A DNA stretch of 64,000 nucleotides from Wolfiporia cocos (lineage: Eukaryota > Basidiomycota > Agaricomycetes > Polyporales > Phaeolaceae), in the NCBI GenBank assembly GCA_029448655.1, contig JACCLO010000001.1:4836001-4900000 (forward strand), written 5' to 3'. Both the position numbers and the translations under genes were made by a program. Under the pieces are notes generated by a model that saw only the letters and a program-made list of their open reading frames with translations, had not been told where the DNA came from and did no database searches. Shown one piece after another: positions 10,440-23,089 of this stretch; position 1 is the first letter of the stretch; every line of letters starts with the position of its first letter.

Positions 10440-12071
10440 TTACTGAGCTTGACCTGAGATTACGTTGATATGGAGGCACGCACGATGCGACTCGTTATGT
10501 GATATGGCTGCTGACCAGACATACTCTCAGGTCTGCTGATACTCTGCCTAAATTCCTCTACTTTATATCCAGATATCTCGGCCTATTTGTGCAATTGTAG
10601 GTTCAATGCCACAGCTCAGTATACAAGCTGCATAACTTATGTCTCTCAACATTCGTCAGATGTTCCACATTCCGTATCCTTCCTCTGTGGTATGCCACAT
10701 TTATGCCTGCCTTCTAGACACATGGAACTCAGTTATAGCGGCTGTTAGCTGCCAGAGTGCCCTCATTTTCGACACCATGTCAGTATTTGCTCCTTATATC
10801 TTGTCGGGTCTCCGCTGATGATGAGCCTATGAACAATCACTAGTAGCTTCGCTGTGCTCACGTTGAGCATAGAGATCAGCCTCATGCTCAGAGTATACGC
10901 AGTGTATGGGAAGACTCGGGCAGGTGATATACGCAATTTCAGCGCCATATCGTGTCACTCAACCTGTCTTTCAAAAAAGTAATAGTTATCCTTTGTGTAT
11001 CGGCTTTCGGTAAGCTCCGCCTCTAAATTATGCAAAATTCCTTCATCTCATATTTCTGCCCATCTTGCAGGGGAGGTCCTGGTCAGTCTACTATCAGTCC
11101 CATCACGACCGATGATGCAGGCTAACTCGACCCAACGCGTTCTGATGTGCGCGCGAAGGCATTCGCAATCTTCAATTGGCTCGGCTACGTATCCTTCTTC
11201 GATGATGTCAAGCCCTACCCCGCAGGCTGGCCCATCAAGGGATGCTACTATCCGCGCAGACCCACCATCTTCAACCTCTGCTCGTACGCTGCACCCCATT
11301 TCCGTTCACTTACATCCACTATGCTGACCTCCGACCACCTGTCAGGATGCCCATCCTGATATTTGAGAGTACGATGAGTGATGCAGCAATATGATATAGG
11401 ATGGAGGGTGCTGATTGGTTGTGGCGCAGCGGTGCTTTTCGTGCTGATCTCCGTTAAATGCTTCGCTCATCGGCCCCTGCGGGAGATCCCGATCCTGCAG
11501 CGCATCTGGCGTGACGGTACTATATACTACCTTATGTGCGTCCCCACCCCGCTTTTCCTTTACATGCTCGAGAGTTAAAGATCTAAACGTAGAATAACAG
11601 GTGAGTACTCTTGCGTCTCGCGTGGTCCAAGCAGTACTCATCCTCGTTCGTACGAACGTGATTGTGAATGCAAAAATTCTAGCCGCTATCGCGGTGGTGA
11701 TGGTATCCTCGGCAGTTCAAAACACCATAGTCGCAGGAATGTCCATAGTGTATGCGCCCAAAATTTCACGGGAACCCAACAAGTGCAGCTAATCATCATA
11801 TTTTGCAGGTGGATCTCGGCGATCCTCTCCTTCTCAGTGAGCACTCCGGCCTCTCTTGACTTTGTGTCAAAAGCGCATGGGCTGATTACCTACAATACAG
11901 GGATCACATCTCCTACTGAGCATACGTGCGCTCGCGGAGGCGCGTAATGGCGCGCAAATGGCGACACCGATGTTATCGGAGGACATACCCAACATCGTCG
12001 TCGAAAGTCCGTCCGCGCTCGCTTCGCCTATCGACGGTCACAATCCGTTCCCGTTCCCCATCGACGCGTAA
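10440..12071 (+). pseudogene. DUF6533-type membrane protein gene, degenerate or hard to splice
   Basis: Several plus-strand pieces match the order of the basidiomycete DUF6533 membrane-protein family. They are an EITLIWRHA-like block near 10455-10490; exon 10531-10596 with PKFLYFISRYLGLFVQ; the block MLRVYAVYGKTRA ending in a donor at 10924; exon 10986-11009; and an exon from 11071 with EVLVSLLSV. A frame change follows, into PYPAGWPIKGCYYPRRP (11209-11260). Next come PLREIPILQRIWRDGTIYYL near 11477-11535 and a plausible C-terminus ending with TAA at 12069-12071. The product would be a multi-pass membrane protein of unknown function. I could not join all exons in frame (shift near 11140-11160), so it is either decayed or has introns I misplace. 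Confidence 0.55.
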
Positions 12072-13237
12072 GCAGTGCATGCTTCACAGCTGCAGGATGT
12101 CCTACAGCGCCGTACAGACTGCCGCGATCCGCCACTATAGTGGGAGTGCGGCGCAGTGTATGCCCAATTAGGATGTATGAGCCGATGCGCTCAGTTAATT
12201 CTCTTCTCTTCAGAGTTTAAAGACATAGCTGGTCGAAGGCATCCTACTGTGGGAACGACATGACCAATGGTGGTTCGCACACTGTTCGGCTTCAGTTGTT
12301 AATCTCGGCGACAGCATTTGCCTATGGCGCGCGACGTAACCTGCTTGACGGGCGATCCGATATTAGTCCGTACTCGAATGGCTGCGGCCCGCACAATGCA
12401 CCAGTTTTTCCAGCACGTGGATTTCGCGACGCCGCCAATAGAGCTTCCAGAGCATGGTTCTCGAATATCCCTCATTGGCGCATTCAGTCGTACGTATTCT
12501 GTTTAGTGCATGACGTCCTCACAACACGTAGTGAGATCGAACGCCTTCTGGGCCAATCCGGGGTCATATTGCGAGATTCGTGGAAAATTACCGCTAGAAT
12601 GTGCTCAAGTACCGCGCAGACGACTCACTGATGCAGGACGGACCCGCGGTACTGCATAAGCGGGCGCGCTTCCTGTTCGAGTTCTCAACGCCCAACGCCG
12701 CGCTGCCGAGCGCGTTGCAGACGCCGCGCTTGGCGCAGAGCCGGACGTCCGCACAGAGGACTCATCTGTGCACCCTCGACGCCACAATAACGGGGCAAAC
12801 GTCTTCTGGTACGTGATTGAGTCCGTACTTGCGAAGGCTCTCTGTCGATCCTCAAGACGATCTATCAGCAGCTCCAGACTAAATGACGATTTGATGCGCT
12901 GCAGTTCCCCAAGATGAGCGTACCGACCGCGGCTACGCCGATCATAGAGCAACGTTTTCTCGTCTAGCGAAATGACGTCAGTCAAGGATCACATGAGGAC
13001 TAATGCCCCAACCAAATAATCTAGTAACTAAGCATACAGGATCCAAATCCATTATAAGATGTATGTAATTATAGGCCCAGGTTATATAGTATTTAGTCAG
13101 TGATCAGTTTGTAATGGGTTTCAGAAGATGTATGTAGACAGTTCTTCTAGACCTATCATGTAGAACCCCATGGAGAAGCATTCCAACATCATCTTAGAAT
13201 GTCCAACCTTTAAATTGCAACTAACCATGCTTGAGCC
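12072..13237. other. GC-richer region, no gene recognised
   Basis: Open frames at 12260-12631 (plus) and 12605-12985 (minus) overlap each other, and neither shows a family I know. They may be remains of a host gene next to the DUF6533-type gene. Confidence 0.3.
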
Positions 13238-14089
13238 TGACACAGACTAGCTGTGGGACTCACCGCCTAATCCATAAGGTGAGGGAATAAGGCAGAGAGC
13301 AGCAAGCCAGGGTGCGCAGAAGAGTGGTTAAGTTCTTCTAGGGCGTGCAGTGCCTAGAAGAATAGAACTAATGTTAAAGGCGTTAAGCCCTATGCTTATA
13401 TACATCTTAATATTGATTATGTAAGTAAGGTAACATGCATAGGTGATGGTGCCAGTATGGCGCCATCCATACATCGTAATGGCATCGTACGATGTCATAC
13501 ATTGTCTACAATGACCATGCTGGCCGGTAATGGCCGAGCCAGTAAGAGACGAGGGTTGGATCAGAAGATCTGCATACTTGTTTACCGGGCCAGAGGCCTG
13601 GTGCATAATGACGTTGTGATGATGTCATGGAACATGCTAGACGAGAGGTCTAGAGTAGCAATGCCATATTGTGTCATGATGGCATGCTATGGATTGGGCT
13701 GGGTCGAGAGCCAGACCGATGGTGTCATTGTTTGTCATAATGATGCGTTCATTACATCATAGTGATGTCATAGTCTAGGTTGGAGCAGAGGCCAGACCAT
13801 ATGACATTGTGATGATATCATGATGATATCATGGGCTAGACAAGACTGTAGGTCTAGTCTTTATGACGTAGGTTGCTTTTGGTAATGGAACCTGTCATGC
13901 TTGATGACTAGCATGTAGACGCCGTGTCATAGTTGCTTAGGAGTGTGTAAGTGCCCTTGGGTTAGGTAATAACTGTTAGGTCATACCGGCATGTCGGCTT
14001 GTACTGATAAGTATGGGATAACTTGTAGGTAGTCGTAAAAATACCGGATAAATGGCAGAAAATAGTGGAAAAATGTCAGATCTGTGACA
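13238..14089 (-). mobile_element. Solo LTR, family M, copy 1
   Basis: 852 bp, TGACACAGACTAG at the left and CAGATCTGTGACA at the right, with a perfect TSD GAGCC at 13233-13237 and 14090-14094. Orientation is taken from the minus-strand TATATAAG near 13394. It is homologous to 32899-34209 once that copy's nested LTR is removed, and it supplies the empty site for the nested insertion (GAATAGAACTAA near 13359). The right half holds iterated TGATRTCA and TCTAG/CTAGA palindromic modules. Confidence 0.9.
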
Positions 14090-14760
14090 GAGCCTCTCAA
14101 ATGCATATGTCTGCAAGCCACATTAGAAAAATGACAATGTCACATGTGCATGGCCAAGCTTGACAGCTTACCACTTGCTTCTCTCTCAAGTGCTCAGAGC
14201 CTATCACACTGATCTAATGTTGAGAGAATGTCTGACATAAACATCTACTCAATATCAGCCCATTTGCATGAGTTCCCAGTGATCTCTCACAATTCATATG
14301 ATTTCTCAGCAATCCCCACTGCAAGTGTAGCCAATAAGGCTCCAACTATATGTATGTACAGGAAAACAGTAAATATATGGCTGTGGAGATTGTCTCTGCC
14401 TTTGACAATGTACTACATGTTGTAATATTCATTTGACACCCTATTATTCACCATTGCACCAGTACTGTACAGGGGACTTGATGATTCAACAGCATTGATA
14501 TGCCTGCTGTGGCTCTGAGCACAGAATAAAGGCCCCAGCCCAAGTAGACAGCATAGGAGAAATTCTGGCTGAAGACATGAAGCCACAGGTAGCTAAGCAC
14601 CTGACTGAGCAGACATGAATAGAAGCATCAGAGGAGGTGCAGTGGCAATCATTATGCAGAATTGAAGGATGATGGGAGAAAATTGTTAAACAGGCAAACT
14701 TCTGCTGGGATTGTCAAGAAGACTGGTTACCCACCAGGACTGTCAATATGAATGATGTCC
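14090..14760. other. Mixed old repeat sequence
   Basis: Contains a fragment of the X miniature transposon starting TAAGGCTCCAACTATATG at 14335 and running to about 14425. No coding content recognised. Confidence 0.5.
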
Positions 14761-16200
14761 TCCTGAGGCCTTCATCTTCTAATGATCTACTTCAGATTGC
14801 AAGCAATGTTCCCATGCCGGCTCCCCCAGCCACAACCTGTCTAGCAACTACCTCTCCCCTGAGATTGCTGCTACCAATCTGCATTGTGTCAAGTCTCACA
14901 CTCATGGTCATTGACAAGCCCACCCTGAGGATCTAAGCCAGTATAACTACCAATCTGGGATGTCCACTGACCAGCCATGTCTTGCACAACAGGAGTTCAT
15001 CTGTGCTAACACTCAGCAATTCCTCCACCCCTCCAACTGCTACTGACCTGTGCATCACCAAACCCGACATTTGTGGACACTGCTGATTGTGTCCTGGAAG
15101 ATGGCAGTGGGGCCATGTTACAGATCAAATATCCATTTAGCTAAGTCAACTTGAGGGAGTTTACTTAGCATCTTGAGTAGTGCACTACTCCTTCGACTCT
15201 TTTGACAGCATCTTAGAGTCAGAGCTTTGAGTATATTTGCTGAGCCTGGTTTCCCAAGTTTGAGAGCAAATATAAGACCCTTGTTGCACAACAATGTCAA
15301 GCTGAAGAGCTCAGCCAGTATTTACATCAAGTTAAATTCCACTACATATTGATTGGGGTCATAGTGTCCATAGTACTGCTACCATTAAGTCCATAAGGCT
15401 AGTACACTATGAGGTCAAATAAGAATTGTTGTGGTTGAGCATAACAATGTGATCAGTACCATAGTTGAATACAGAAGGTACCCAGAAGTCAGAATACGAG
15501 GGCATAGGGTTGATACCTCTGAAACAGGGCCCTGGTTGAACAGGGGTGCCCAGCAGACTGTGTGCTAGCAAGTGGTTGAATACTGAGTCTCATCGTATGC
15601 TAAGTCATATCACATAGGGGGTAGTCGAAAAAAATACTTGACCATTTAGTACTGTAACAGGCCACAGGAAATCTGGATGTCCAGTCAACATCCTGGCTGC
15701 TGCAAGTGTGTATCCCAGAAGCCATATGCACCAGTGCTTGAGTGTCCAAGACTGCACTCAGTGTCCAAAAATACTCTATGTGTGACCACAGAAAGCCTTG
15801 AATGCTTCTGATTGAGTGGACAGCAGGCCCAAGGAATGCCCATGAGCCCAGGACTAGCAGCAGTGCTGTGGTCAAGGCAATTAGGTGCAGCAAAACAAAG
15901 AAGTGGCAACCTGAAACAATGCATGATGTAGTAGCAGGAAGAGGAATGGAGGACATCACATGGCAGTGGTGGAGCTATGAGAGGGGCAGTCACCATGACT
16001 GGTTGGTGCAGCAGGTGGCACAGCCACCACTTGTGGGAGAAGGGTTTCTCTGGAATTTCAAGGATAATGTGGTGGCCCTGGCACAGCAACAGGAAGGCCG
16101 GAACACATGACAGGAGAAGGTGTATAGCCTGCAGAGCTCAGAAATTGGTAAGCTGGAGGGGCTGGTGTAGTGTAGGAGGATGGTGGGCAGAGCTGCCCAC
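14761..16200 (-). repeat. Old repeat R1, copy 2, split by a solo LTR
   Basis: In reverse complement, 14940-15115 and 15660-15850 match 1-332. The interruption is the solo LTR at 15116-15659. The frame at 15802-16110 (102 aa) has no recognised domain. Confidence 0.55.
15116..15659 (-). mobile_element. Solo LTR, family P
   Basis: 544 bp, from TGTTACAGATC to GTACTGTAACA, with a perfect TSD GGCCA at 15111-15115 and 15660-15664. R1 copy 1 near 188-195 shows the uninterrupted site. It belongs with 22000-22536, 22548-23089 and 23528-24069. I see no Pol of this family in the window. The strand is inferred from similarity to the G-type LTR layout. Confidence 0.88.
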
Positions 16201-16514
16201 CATACTGTAAGAACCCCTATAAAATCTGTACAAAAGAAAGCAATCTTCAGCCCCAGTCCTCATGTCTCAAGTTTCAGCTCTAGTCTTTGTACAAGTCTTC
16301 TCAAGTCTCAGATATGACAAGCCAGGACTTGCCAAGGATGAGTTCTCCTCAAAGTCTAGTTTCACTCCATCCTTGCACATAAGCCACTTCTACATTTGCA
16401 CCCAATGATGCAACCAGACCATATACCAAGGGTCTCCTCACCAGGAGCAAGCATGCTTCAATGCCTTGTCTGTTAGAAATGGTTGGCCGGGATTCATTAC
16501 TTGATCTTGGTACC

Positions 16515-17037
16515 TGACACAGAATACTGACTTGTGATTGCCTCAATGTGCCCCCCTAGACCCTAAGTCCTATACCTGATGATACATGCCCCAGACTGGT
16601 AAGACAGAGGTAAAAGATAGGGGTGGGCACCACCTAAAGTATGTGTCATGGCAGCAATCACATGCAGAGAGGTAAGTCGAGTAGACCTGGGAATCACCCC
16701 AAGGCAGAGTATGATTGAGCTGAGACTGTAAGGCCTCAGCACAGGTTCATATATACATAGTGGTGCAGCAGTGGGCTAGTGTGTCCATGTGCCAGTAATG
16801 GTGGTGTCATAGGCTATGGTTGTGTGCATATGGTCATGTGGTTTGTCTAATGCTAACTACCGGGCCGGGGTTAGACTAGTGCTAGTGGATAAGGTATCTA
16901 ATCTAATCTATTAAGGTCACATGACCACAGGAAATGTAGACCATGGCATAGTGAATAACACATCTAGCAGGGGGTGCTGAGGTACTGGGACCAATCCTTA
17001 TTTGAAGAAGGATTAGCCTCATCACAAATCTGTGACA
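16515..17037 (-). mobile_element. Solo LTR, T superfamily
   Basis: 523 bp, TGACACAG at the left and ATCTGTGACA at the right. The 5-bp flanks are GTACC (16510-16514) and GCACC (17038-17042), a TSD with one transition. On the minus strand TATATATG is followed by a stem-loop GCTGAG / CTCAGC (16719-16740) whose loop contains CTTACA. A GTCACATGAC E-box lies at 16917-16926. Confidence 0.75.
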
Positions 17038-17509
17038 GCACCATTTAGCACCAGTGGCCTTGAAGCCCTTCCTGAAGGGGCAGTCTCACTTGAATGTGGC
17101 TATCAGACATAATGAGACCCCTACATCCTTAAGGCAAATGATATCCCATTGCTACTAACATTCTTTAGACTTAGACTCCACTTCAGTCCCACCACAGAGT
17201 CTGGGGGCTTGCACTGTCAGGAATTTTAATGAAACCCCAGCCACTGTTTATTGCATGGATTGGAACACTCTCCTGTGCCTAGGGAATCTTGGACGATGCT
17301 CCTAAGTCCTCAGTCAAACAGCTGGGGCAAAACAACCAGCTTTCCCTGAGCCCTATTCCATCACACCCAGCACAACATCCAGGAGGACATTTGGGGTTTT
17401 TGGTCCATTGGGGATCAGGCACTCCACTGGTGTATCAGCATTCCCCTAGATCCTATGCCACACTAGGCCTAACCCCAGTATTGTTCCATCATTACAGGGA
17501 TTGATTAAT
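17038..17509. other. No feature recognised
   Basis: No LTR ends, open frames with recognisable domains or matches elsewhere in the window. Confidence 0.4.
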
Positions 17510-17930
17510 ATGTATCATCCCTTGATGTTCATCATGCTCAACCATGGCTGTGTATCATGATTGTGATCTGCTGCATTCAACTGCAACACTCCTATCTATC
17601 ATTTCATATTGTAATTTATCATGTAGCTAGTCTACTTATGGTACCTGTACCTCCAATACTAAGACCCAGAAAACCCAGTAGCATATATAAACTCATGTAC
17701 TTACTGATCAAGCTCTTCAGCTCAACCTTGTTGTATTAACAAGAGTCTTATATCTGCTCTCAAACTTGGGTGACCAAGCCTCAGCAATATTCCTCAATGT
17801 TATGGGTCATATACCAGTTCATTATATTTGAGTCTCCGAATATAAATCTTCTGCACCAAGTCAGCTGGACTTGTAATTCCCACTACCAAATGTAGTGGGT
17901 TCTTATCGTCATGAATTCGTCAAATGAACA
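17510..17930. repeat. Degenerate G-family LTR pieces
   Basis: 17510-17797 resembles the G LTR in one orientation: a TATATAAACTCATG block, then a CTTCAGCTCAACCTTG block. At 17798 a second copy starts TGTTATGGGTCATATACC in the opposite sense and breaks off near 17925. Ends and TSDs cannot be read. Confidence 0.55.
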
Positions 17931-17959
17931 TACAACTTTTGCAAGGCACCTATTTTCGT

Positions 17960-18912
17960 TTCAATTTTTGACACCCATGGTTTGTCCCGTTCCTAAGTGT
18001 GTGAAACCTTTGCCTTTTGTGTTTTGCCATGTTTGCCTCGGCGTCTGCCCTTCATGAGGCGAAAATTGCCTTCCTTGCATTGCTGTTGTCAGCTCATATG
18101 CTGGAATACCTGCTAACTTTCTCGTCAATTCCGATGCTGCACAATCACACATCTCTTCCAACTATGCTATTGAGCACAATCTCCCTCGCCGCATATCAGT
18201 ACAAGGCAGCATTGCTTACTCCTATAGTTCAGGGCCTGTAATGGTGCCCACATTTCAGGATCGCTACCTCTCTACATTCTCCATGCCCATCTCAAACCTC
18301 CCACGGTCCGATGTCCTCCTCGGCTTGCACTGGATTTTTGCTTGTCAGCCTTTATTGGAGCTTCATGGGCTTGTCGAGCTGCCTACATCTGTACTGGAAA
18401 ACTTGCCTCCCAGCCATATCTGGGAGCCTTCACCATCCTGTGGTGTGTTTCTTCCCCTCGTCTTTTCACTGTGGTATTCACTTTTTCTTCAATGATACTG
18501 CCTGGCACGTGCCATACCCCACCTTGCTTCTGTGCGATTAAATCCGTGTTCTCTTGCCATCTTAGTTCAGTCACGTCCGGCTGATCTATTGCCTTTTGAA
18601 TCTTCATCAGGGATATCAGCTACTGTACCCTTGTCTTCTGCAGAAGTGTTGTGCATTCACAAACCCGTTGCCGATGGGCATAGTTTGAGGTCACTTTCCG
18701 TTGATGTTGGCATTGTGCCTTCACACAGCGAGCATCCTCTGCATGATCCTGCACATGCATCCTCTCATTCCCCTGTTGCTCAGCTTTTTGATCATTTCGA
18801 GCGACTTTTCAAAATTAACTTGATGAGTCTTGCTGGTTCTCATTCCGTTTGCAATGTTTCTTCTGTATCTAGTGAAGATCTCCAAGTTATGATAACTATC
18901 ATTCAAGCCTAG
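17960..18912 (+). pseudogene. Remnant of a retrotransposon Gag/protease ORF
   Basis: One plus-strand frame runs through IPANFLVNSDAAQSHISSNY (18102-18161) and then MPISNLPRSDVLLGLHW (18283-18333). It reads like a retroviral-type aspartic protease: the DSGA active site is replaced by NSDA, followed by the usual Leu-Gly-Leu-X-Trp block. The upstream Cys-rich stretch (18015-18075) may be a damaged zinc knuckle with a TGA in it. Further open sequence continues to 18912 without a recognised domain. Loss of the catalytic Asp shows it is dead. It differs from the three Gypsy elements in the window. Confidence 0.55.
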
Positions 18913-19150
18913 GTGCTTGTGTCATGACTCCGGATGTGACTGGGTGTGCTTCTGTCATAAACAAATTCGAGTTGCCTGCTCCGACGATCAAAAGTGACAA
19001 GTTGTGTTTACTTTTCCTTTCTTTGGTTTTGCCAGAGATCAAAGGAAATCCTTTGCACTAACTGTTCCTTGTCAACAATGTCCCTCATGAGTCCACATTG
19101 TCTACTTCTTGCTGCACCAATGCCTATGCAACCTTATTACATCCTTAAGG
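18913..19150. other. No feature recognised
   Basis: Short spacer between the protease remnant and decayed G-family LTR sequence. Confidence 0.4.
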
Positions 19151-20505
19151 AATAAGATGTGATGACTTCTGATTGCCAAAGGGTAGCGGACCTTGCCGGT
19201 CCCAGCACTACCCTTATTTGTGCAATATTCTGTTGAGTCAAATGACTTGCACAATATCCAATATGTGTTAGAGGATATAATCAGTTCAGTATGTGAGTCA
19301 AATAATAGACTTGTCTAAGTTCCAGAAGTCGAGTGTGCACTTCAAGGACTTAGTCTTCAAGGCTTGAGAATACACTGAGCAAAGTTTCCTTTGTTTGAGA
19401 ATGAGTATAAGACTCTTGTGATTACAACAAGGTTGAGCTGAAGAGCCTCAACCATAGTTACATGAATTTATATACTATGCTGAGTTTTCAGGGTCCTATA
19501 TGTCCCAGACACCACTGCTACTACGTACGACTTAGTCTGAAATGTATGATAACTATGCAGTGATGCATCTGTAATGATAGATCATAATGATAGGGGTATG
19601 TGCTACAGTAACTTTTATTTTTTGAATGCTCGTGGAACTCACCACTGGGTGAATATGATACAGGGACTTGTTGCGCAACCAACCACCCTGGCTACTCGTG
19701 ACTCTACTGGGCTTAACCCCAGTTGTACTAGCATATGGGGCTCATTTCAGAACTGGCAGATCCAACTCTGCTGCCATTTCATATTTATCATATCCTGATT
19801 GACAGATGGCATTCAACTGCCATATCATTGCTAACTATCATTTCAAGTGTATATCACTACATACTTATCATATGTTTCAGTCTAGGATGTAGATAGTACT
19901 GGTGGCATCTGGGATGTACAGGACCTCGAATACTTAGTGTAGTATATAAACCCGTGTAGCTAAGGTCAAGGCTCTTCAGCTTGACCTTGTTGTAATAACA
20001 AGAGTCTTATACCCGTTCTCAAACATAGGGAACTACACTCAGTATATTCTCGAACCCTGAAGACTAAGTCCTCGAAGTGCACCTTGACTTCTCGGACTTA
20101 AGCAAGTTATATTATCCAACTTGCACTAGCAAACTGATATATCCTTTAATGCGTACTGGATATCAAACAACCCTTAGGAATTTTCCCTTAGGGCCTACAC
20201 AAAGGACAAGTCTCTACAACTTGGTGCAGAAGAATTATATTCACGATTCAAATATAGTGAATGGGTATATGACCTGTAACAGTATGGCAGTTGGACACCA
20301 TCAGTCAATCAGATGATAAATATGCATATTCATCATCTGAAATGATAACAGAGTTGGATCTGTCAGTCCTGAAGCAATGACAATGAGCTAGTACAATTGG
20401 GTTGAACCCAATGAGACCATGAATCCCAGGGGTGTTGGTTATGCAACAAGTCCCTGTATCGTTTCCACCCAATGGTGAGTGTTCAAGAAAATAAAATAAG
20501 TGTAA
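19151..20505 (-). repeat. Decayed G-family LTR split by another G-family LTR
   Basis: 19151-19600 and 20282-20505 read as consecutive parts of one minus-oriented G LTR. The first part has the stem-loop GTTGAG/CTCAAC near 19432; the second ends with CCAATGGTGAG. They are separated by the opposite-strand copy at 19601-20281. The outer ends are too decayed to give a TSD. Confidence 0.6.
19601..20281 (+). mobile_element. Solo LTR, family G, nested
   Basis: 681 bp, TGCTACAG at the start and CTGTAACA at the end, with a perfect TSD GTATG at 19596-19600 and 20282-20286. It lies inside an older G LTR in the opposite orientation. Compared with the Gypsy1 LTR most CpG sites have become TpG or CpA. Confidence 0.85.
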
Positions 20506-20644
20506 TACTTGAGCTCTGAAGTCCCTCGCCTAAAGTCTTTGACCTAAGGGACTTGGTGAGTAGTATGCTACTTGCCAAAGAAGAATATCCAAGCCAGGGT
20601 ATTCCAACAAGTAAATATATTCAACTTGTAACACTAAAGTTATC

Positions 20645-21743
20645 TGTCACAGAAACTTACATGACATACCATAGATTTAGGGTTGCCAACTAAGGGGACT
20701 CGAACCGGTGTGCTCATGGCCCCATCATGTGACCTCTCTCATGTGTTCCACCACTCTGCCTGTCACAAATTTATCTGTGGCATATCTAGGTATCTTTTTG
20801 CTTGTTTTTAGGGCTTATTCTTCGCCTTCTAGGTGCCCCTACAGCCTTAGCGCCTGTACTGGTGCTAGGCACAACAGCAGCACACCTATCCGTCCCCCTT
20901 AGCGCCTTAGCCCCCGGCCTGCGTCCCATGCCAGGACCAGCGCCCGGTCACATGGTAGATAGTCATTATGCTTATGTGTCAGCCCAGACCCCCGGCCCAG
21001 TAGTTACGCGCTGACATACTTATGCTTATGGGACTAGGTAGTTACCACGCACAGACTGTGCCTTTAGGGCTGGCTGTCCACCTTAGAGTAGCAGCTGCCT
21101 ACATGTATATATGCCCATGCGTTCTGAGGGTCTCTCCTCAGAACTAGTAATCTCAGCACCAGCCTCGATCTGAGGTTGACGTATCTTGATCCTCTTTCCT
21201 CTTAGCATGTGTGCCTCTAGCTCAGACTCTACTGTCTATACTCGCTAGACTGGGGGGTTCTCCTTCCGCCTTTACGTCTGCCCCTGAATAGGGCTATTCT
21301 GCAGGCTATAGGACTTAGGGTCATAGGGGGGTGGGTCCTGATATGTTCCGTGTCACTGCCATTCATCAGGTGCCTCAGTAGATTAGATTAGATAATGTCT
21401 TGAAGCATACCCCTGCCCGGTCTGCACCTGACACATATATCACATGCTTACATACGTGTGCTCGGACCTTGTCATTTAGGATAGACACATCATTGTATAG
21501 TGTGCTGCATGTATATATACTCAATGTCAGAGGTCTTACACCTCTAACACAATCATTCTCGACCTTGGGGCGTATGCCCTAGGGACAAACTCCATTACTC
21601 AGCATGACTGCCTAGGCTTGCCCTCTCCCTCGCTCTAAGCCAGCACCTTAGCAACTGCCTCATCAGCTCTGTTAGAGGGCCCTTATAGTGCAGTGTGGTA
21701 TTGCATTAGGACTTGGCATGTGGACTAGTGATGTGGTATGTTC
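20645..21743 (+). mobile_element. T-superfamily LTR, outer copy (right end uncertain)
   Basis: Starts TGTCACAGAAAC at 20645 and is interrupted by the LTR at 20761-21355. After the second TSD copy it resumes at 21361 and includes a stem-loop AGAGGT-CTTAC-ACCTCT at 21529-21545. Near the start is an antisense tRNA-like block (GGACTCGAACC, 20696-20706) and an E-box ATCATGTGACC (20724-20734). The right end is placed where X-repeat sequence begins; a TTATC TSD is not clearly repeated. Confidence 0.6.
20761..21355 (+). mobile_element. Solo LTR, T superfamily, nested
   Basis: 595 bp, TGTCACAAAT at the start and CCGTGTCA at the end, with a perfect TSD CTGCC at 20756-20760 and 21356-21360. The 9-bp stem-loop GTTCTGAGG / CCTCAGAAC lies at 21121-21144, just downstream of TATATATG. 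Confidence 0.9.
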
Positions 21744-21999
21744 CTGCATCAGTATCAGCACTCAGCTGATATGAGGAAAAAATGGTGGACCACAATTAAT
21801 AGCCAAAATAGTAGCCGGAATGGCTTAGAAATTGTGCAAGGTAATGGGAAGCTTGTATGCATGACCCTATTGCATGATGCAATCACTATGTGGTATGAAA
21901 TATAGCATAAAGATAAGTCTGATCTTACCTTCCACCAGACAAGAGGGTAATTGAAAGTGTGTGAATTATGTCTTGACATCTTTGCATCTTCACAGCTGC

Positions 22000-22536
22000 T
22001 GTTACAGTAAATATGCGGCCAATGACTCCCCCTATGTGATAGGACTTAGCATATAATGAGACTTGGCATTCAACCACCTGACAGCATGCTGTGTGCTAGG
22101 TACCCCTGCTCAACCAGGGCCCTATTTCAGAACTATCAACCCTCCACCATCATATCAGGGTTTCTAGGTATCTTCTGTGTTCAACCACTGTACCAATCAC
22201 ATTTCAGCCACTGTTGCACATAACTGTGACATTATTCTCTGTCAATATAGTGTACTAGCCTTATGGACTTAATGGTAGCAGTACCAAGGACACTATGACC
22301 CCAGTCAATAGTTAACAGTATATAACCTGATGTAAATATTGTCTGAGCTCTTCAGCTCAACCTTGTTGTATAAACAAGGATCTTATACACATTCTCAAAC
22401 TTGGGTGACCAAGCTCTACCAGTATATTCGAGTCCACACTCTGGTAGCCACCTCAGAGCTGATGAGTAGTACACTACTCACTAGCTAAGTCACTTGTTCA
22501 AGTTACCTTCACTGAATGGATATTTGATCCATAACT
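22000..22536 (+). mobile_element. Solo LTR, family P
   Basis: 537 bp, TGTTACAG at the left, CCATAACT at the right (terminal A to T). Flanks GCTGC (21995-21999) and GATGC (22537-22541) agree at four of five positions. It is followed after 11 bp by a second P LTR in the same orientation. Confidence 0.7.
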
Positions 22537-22547
22537 GATGCCAGAAT

Positions 22548-23089
22548 TGTTACGGTATTATGTGGTCGGGTATTTTTTGACTACCCCCTATGCAGTGGGA
22601 CTTAGTGTATGACGAGACTCAGCATTCAACCACTTGCTAATGCACAACCTATTGGGCCCCCTGTTCAACCAGAGCCCCATTTCATAGGTATCAACCCTAT
22701 GCCCTTGTATTCAGACTTATAGGTACCTTCTGTATTCAACTACGGTACTGATCACATTTCACCCATTGTTGCGCTCAACCACAACAGTTCTTATTTGACC
22801 TCGTAGCATAATAACCTTACGGACTTAATGGTAGTAGTAACAAGGACACTGTGACCCTGGTCGATATGTAGTGGTATTTAACCCAATGTAAATACTGGCC
22901 GAGCTCTTCAGCTTGACATTGTTGTACAACAAGGGGTCTTATATTCACTCTCAAACTCGCAAAACCAGGCTCAGCAAATATACTCGAAGCTCTGACTCTA
23001 ATATGTGGTCAAAGGAGTAGTGCACTACTCAGACTGCTAAGTAAACTCTCTTGAGTTGACTTAGCTGAACGGATATTCGATCCATAACA
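22548..23089 (+). mobile_element. Solo LTR, family P
   Basis: 542 bp, from TGTTACGG to CCATAACA. Flanks AGAAT (22543-22547) and GGAAT (23090-23094) agree at four of five positions. Its length equals that of the copy at 23528-24069. Confidence 0.75.

Noticed and set aside
22221..22240. ACTGTGACA at 22224-22231 as right end of the LTR starting at 20645
   Set aside because: This stretch aligns with the interior of other P LTRs, so the motif is a chance match inside 22000-22536.
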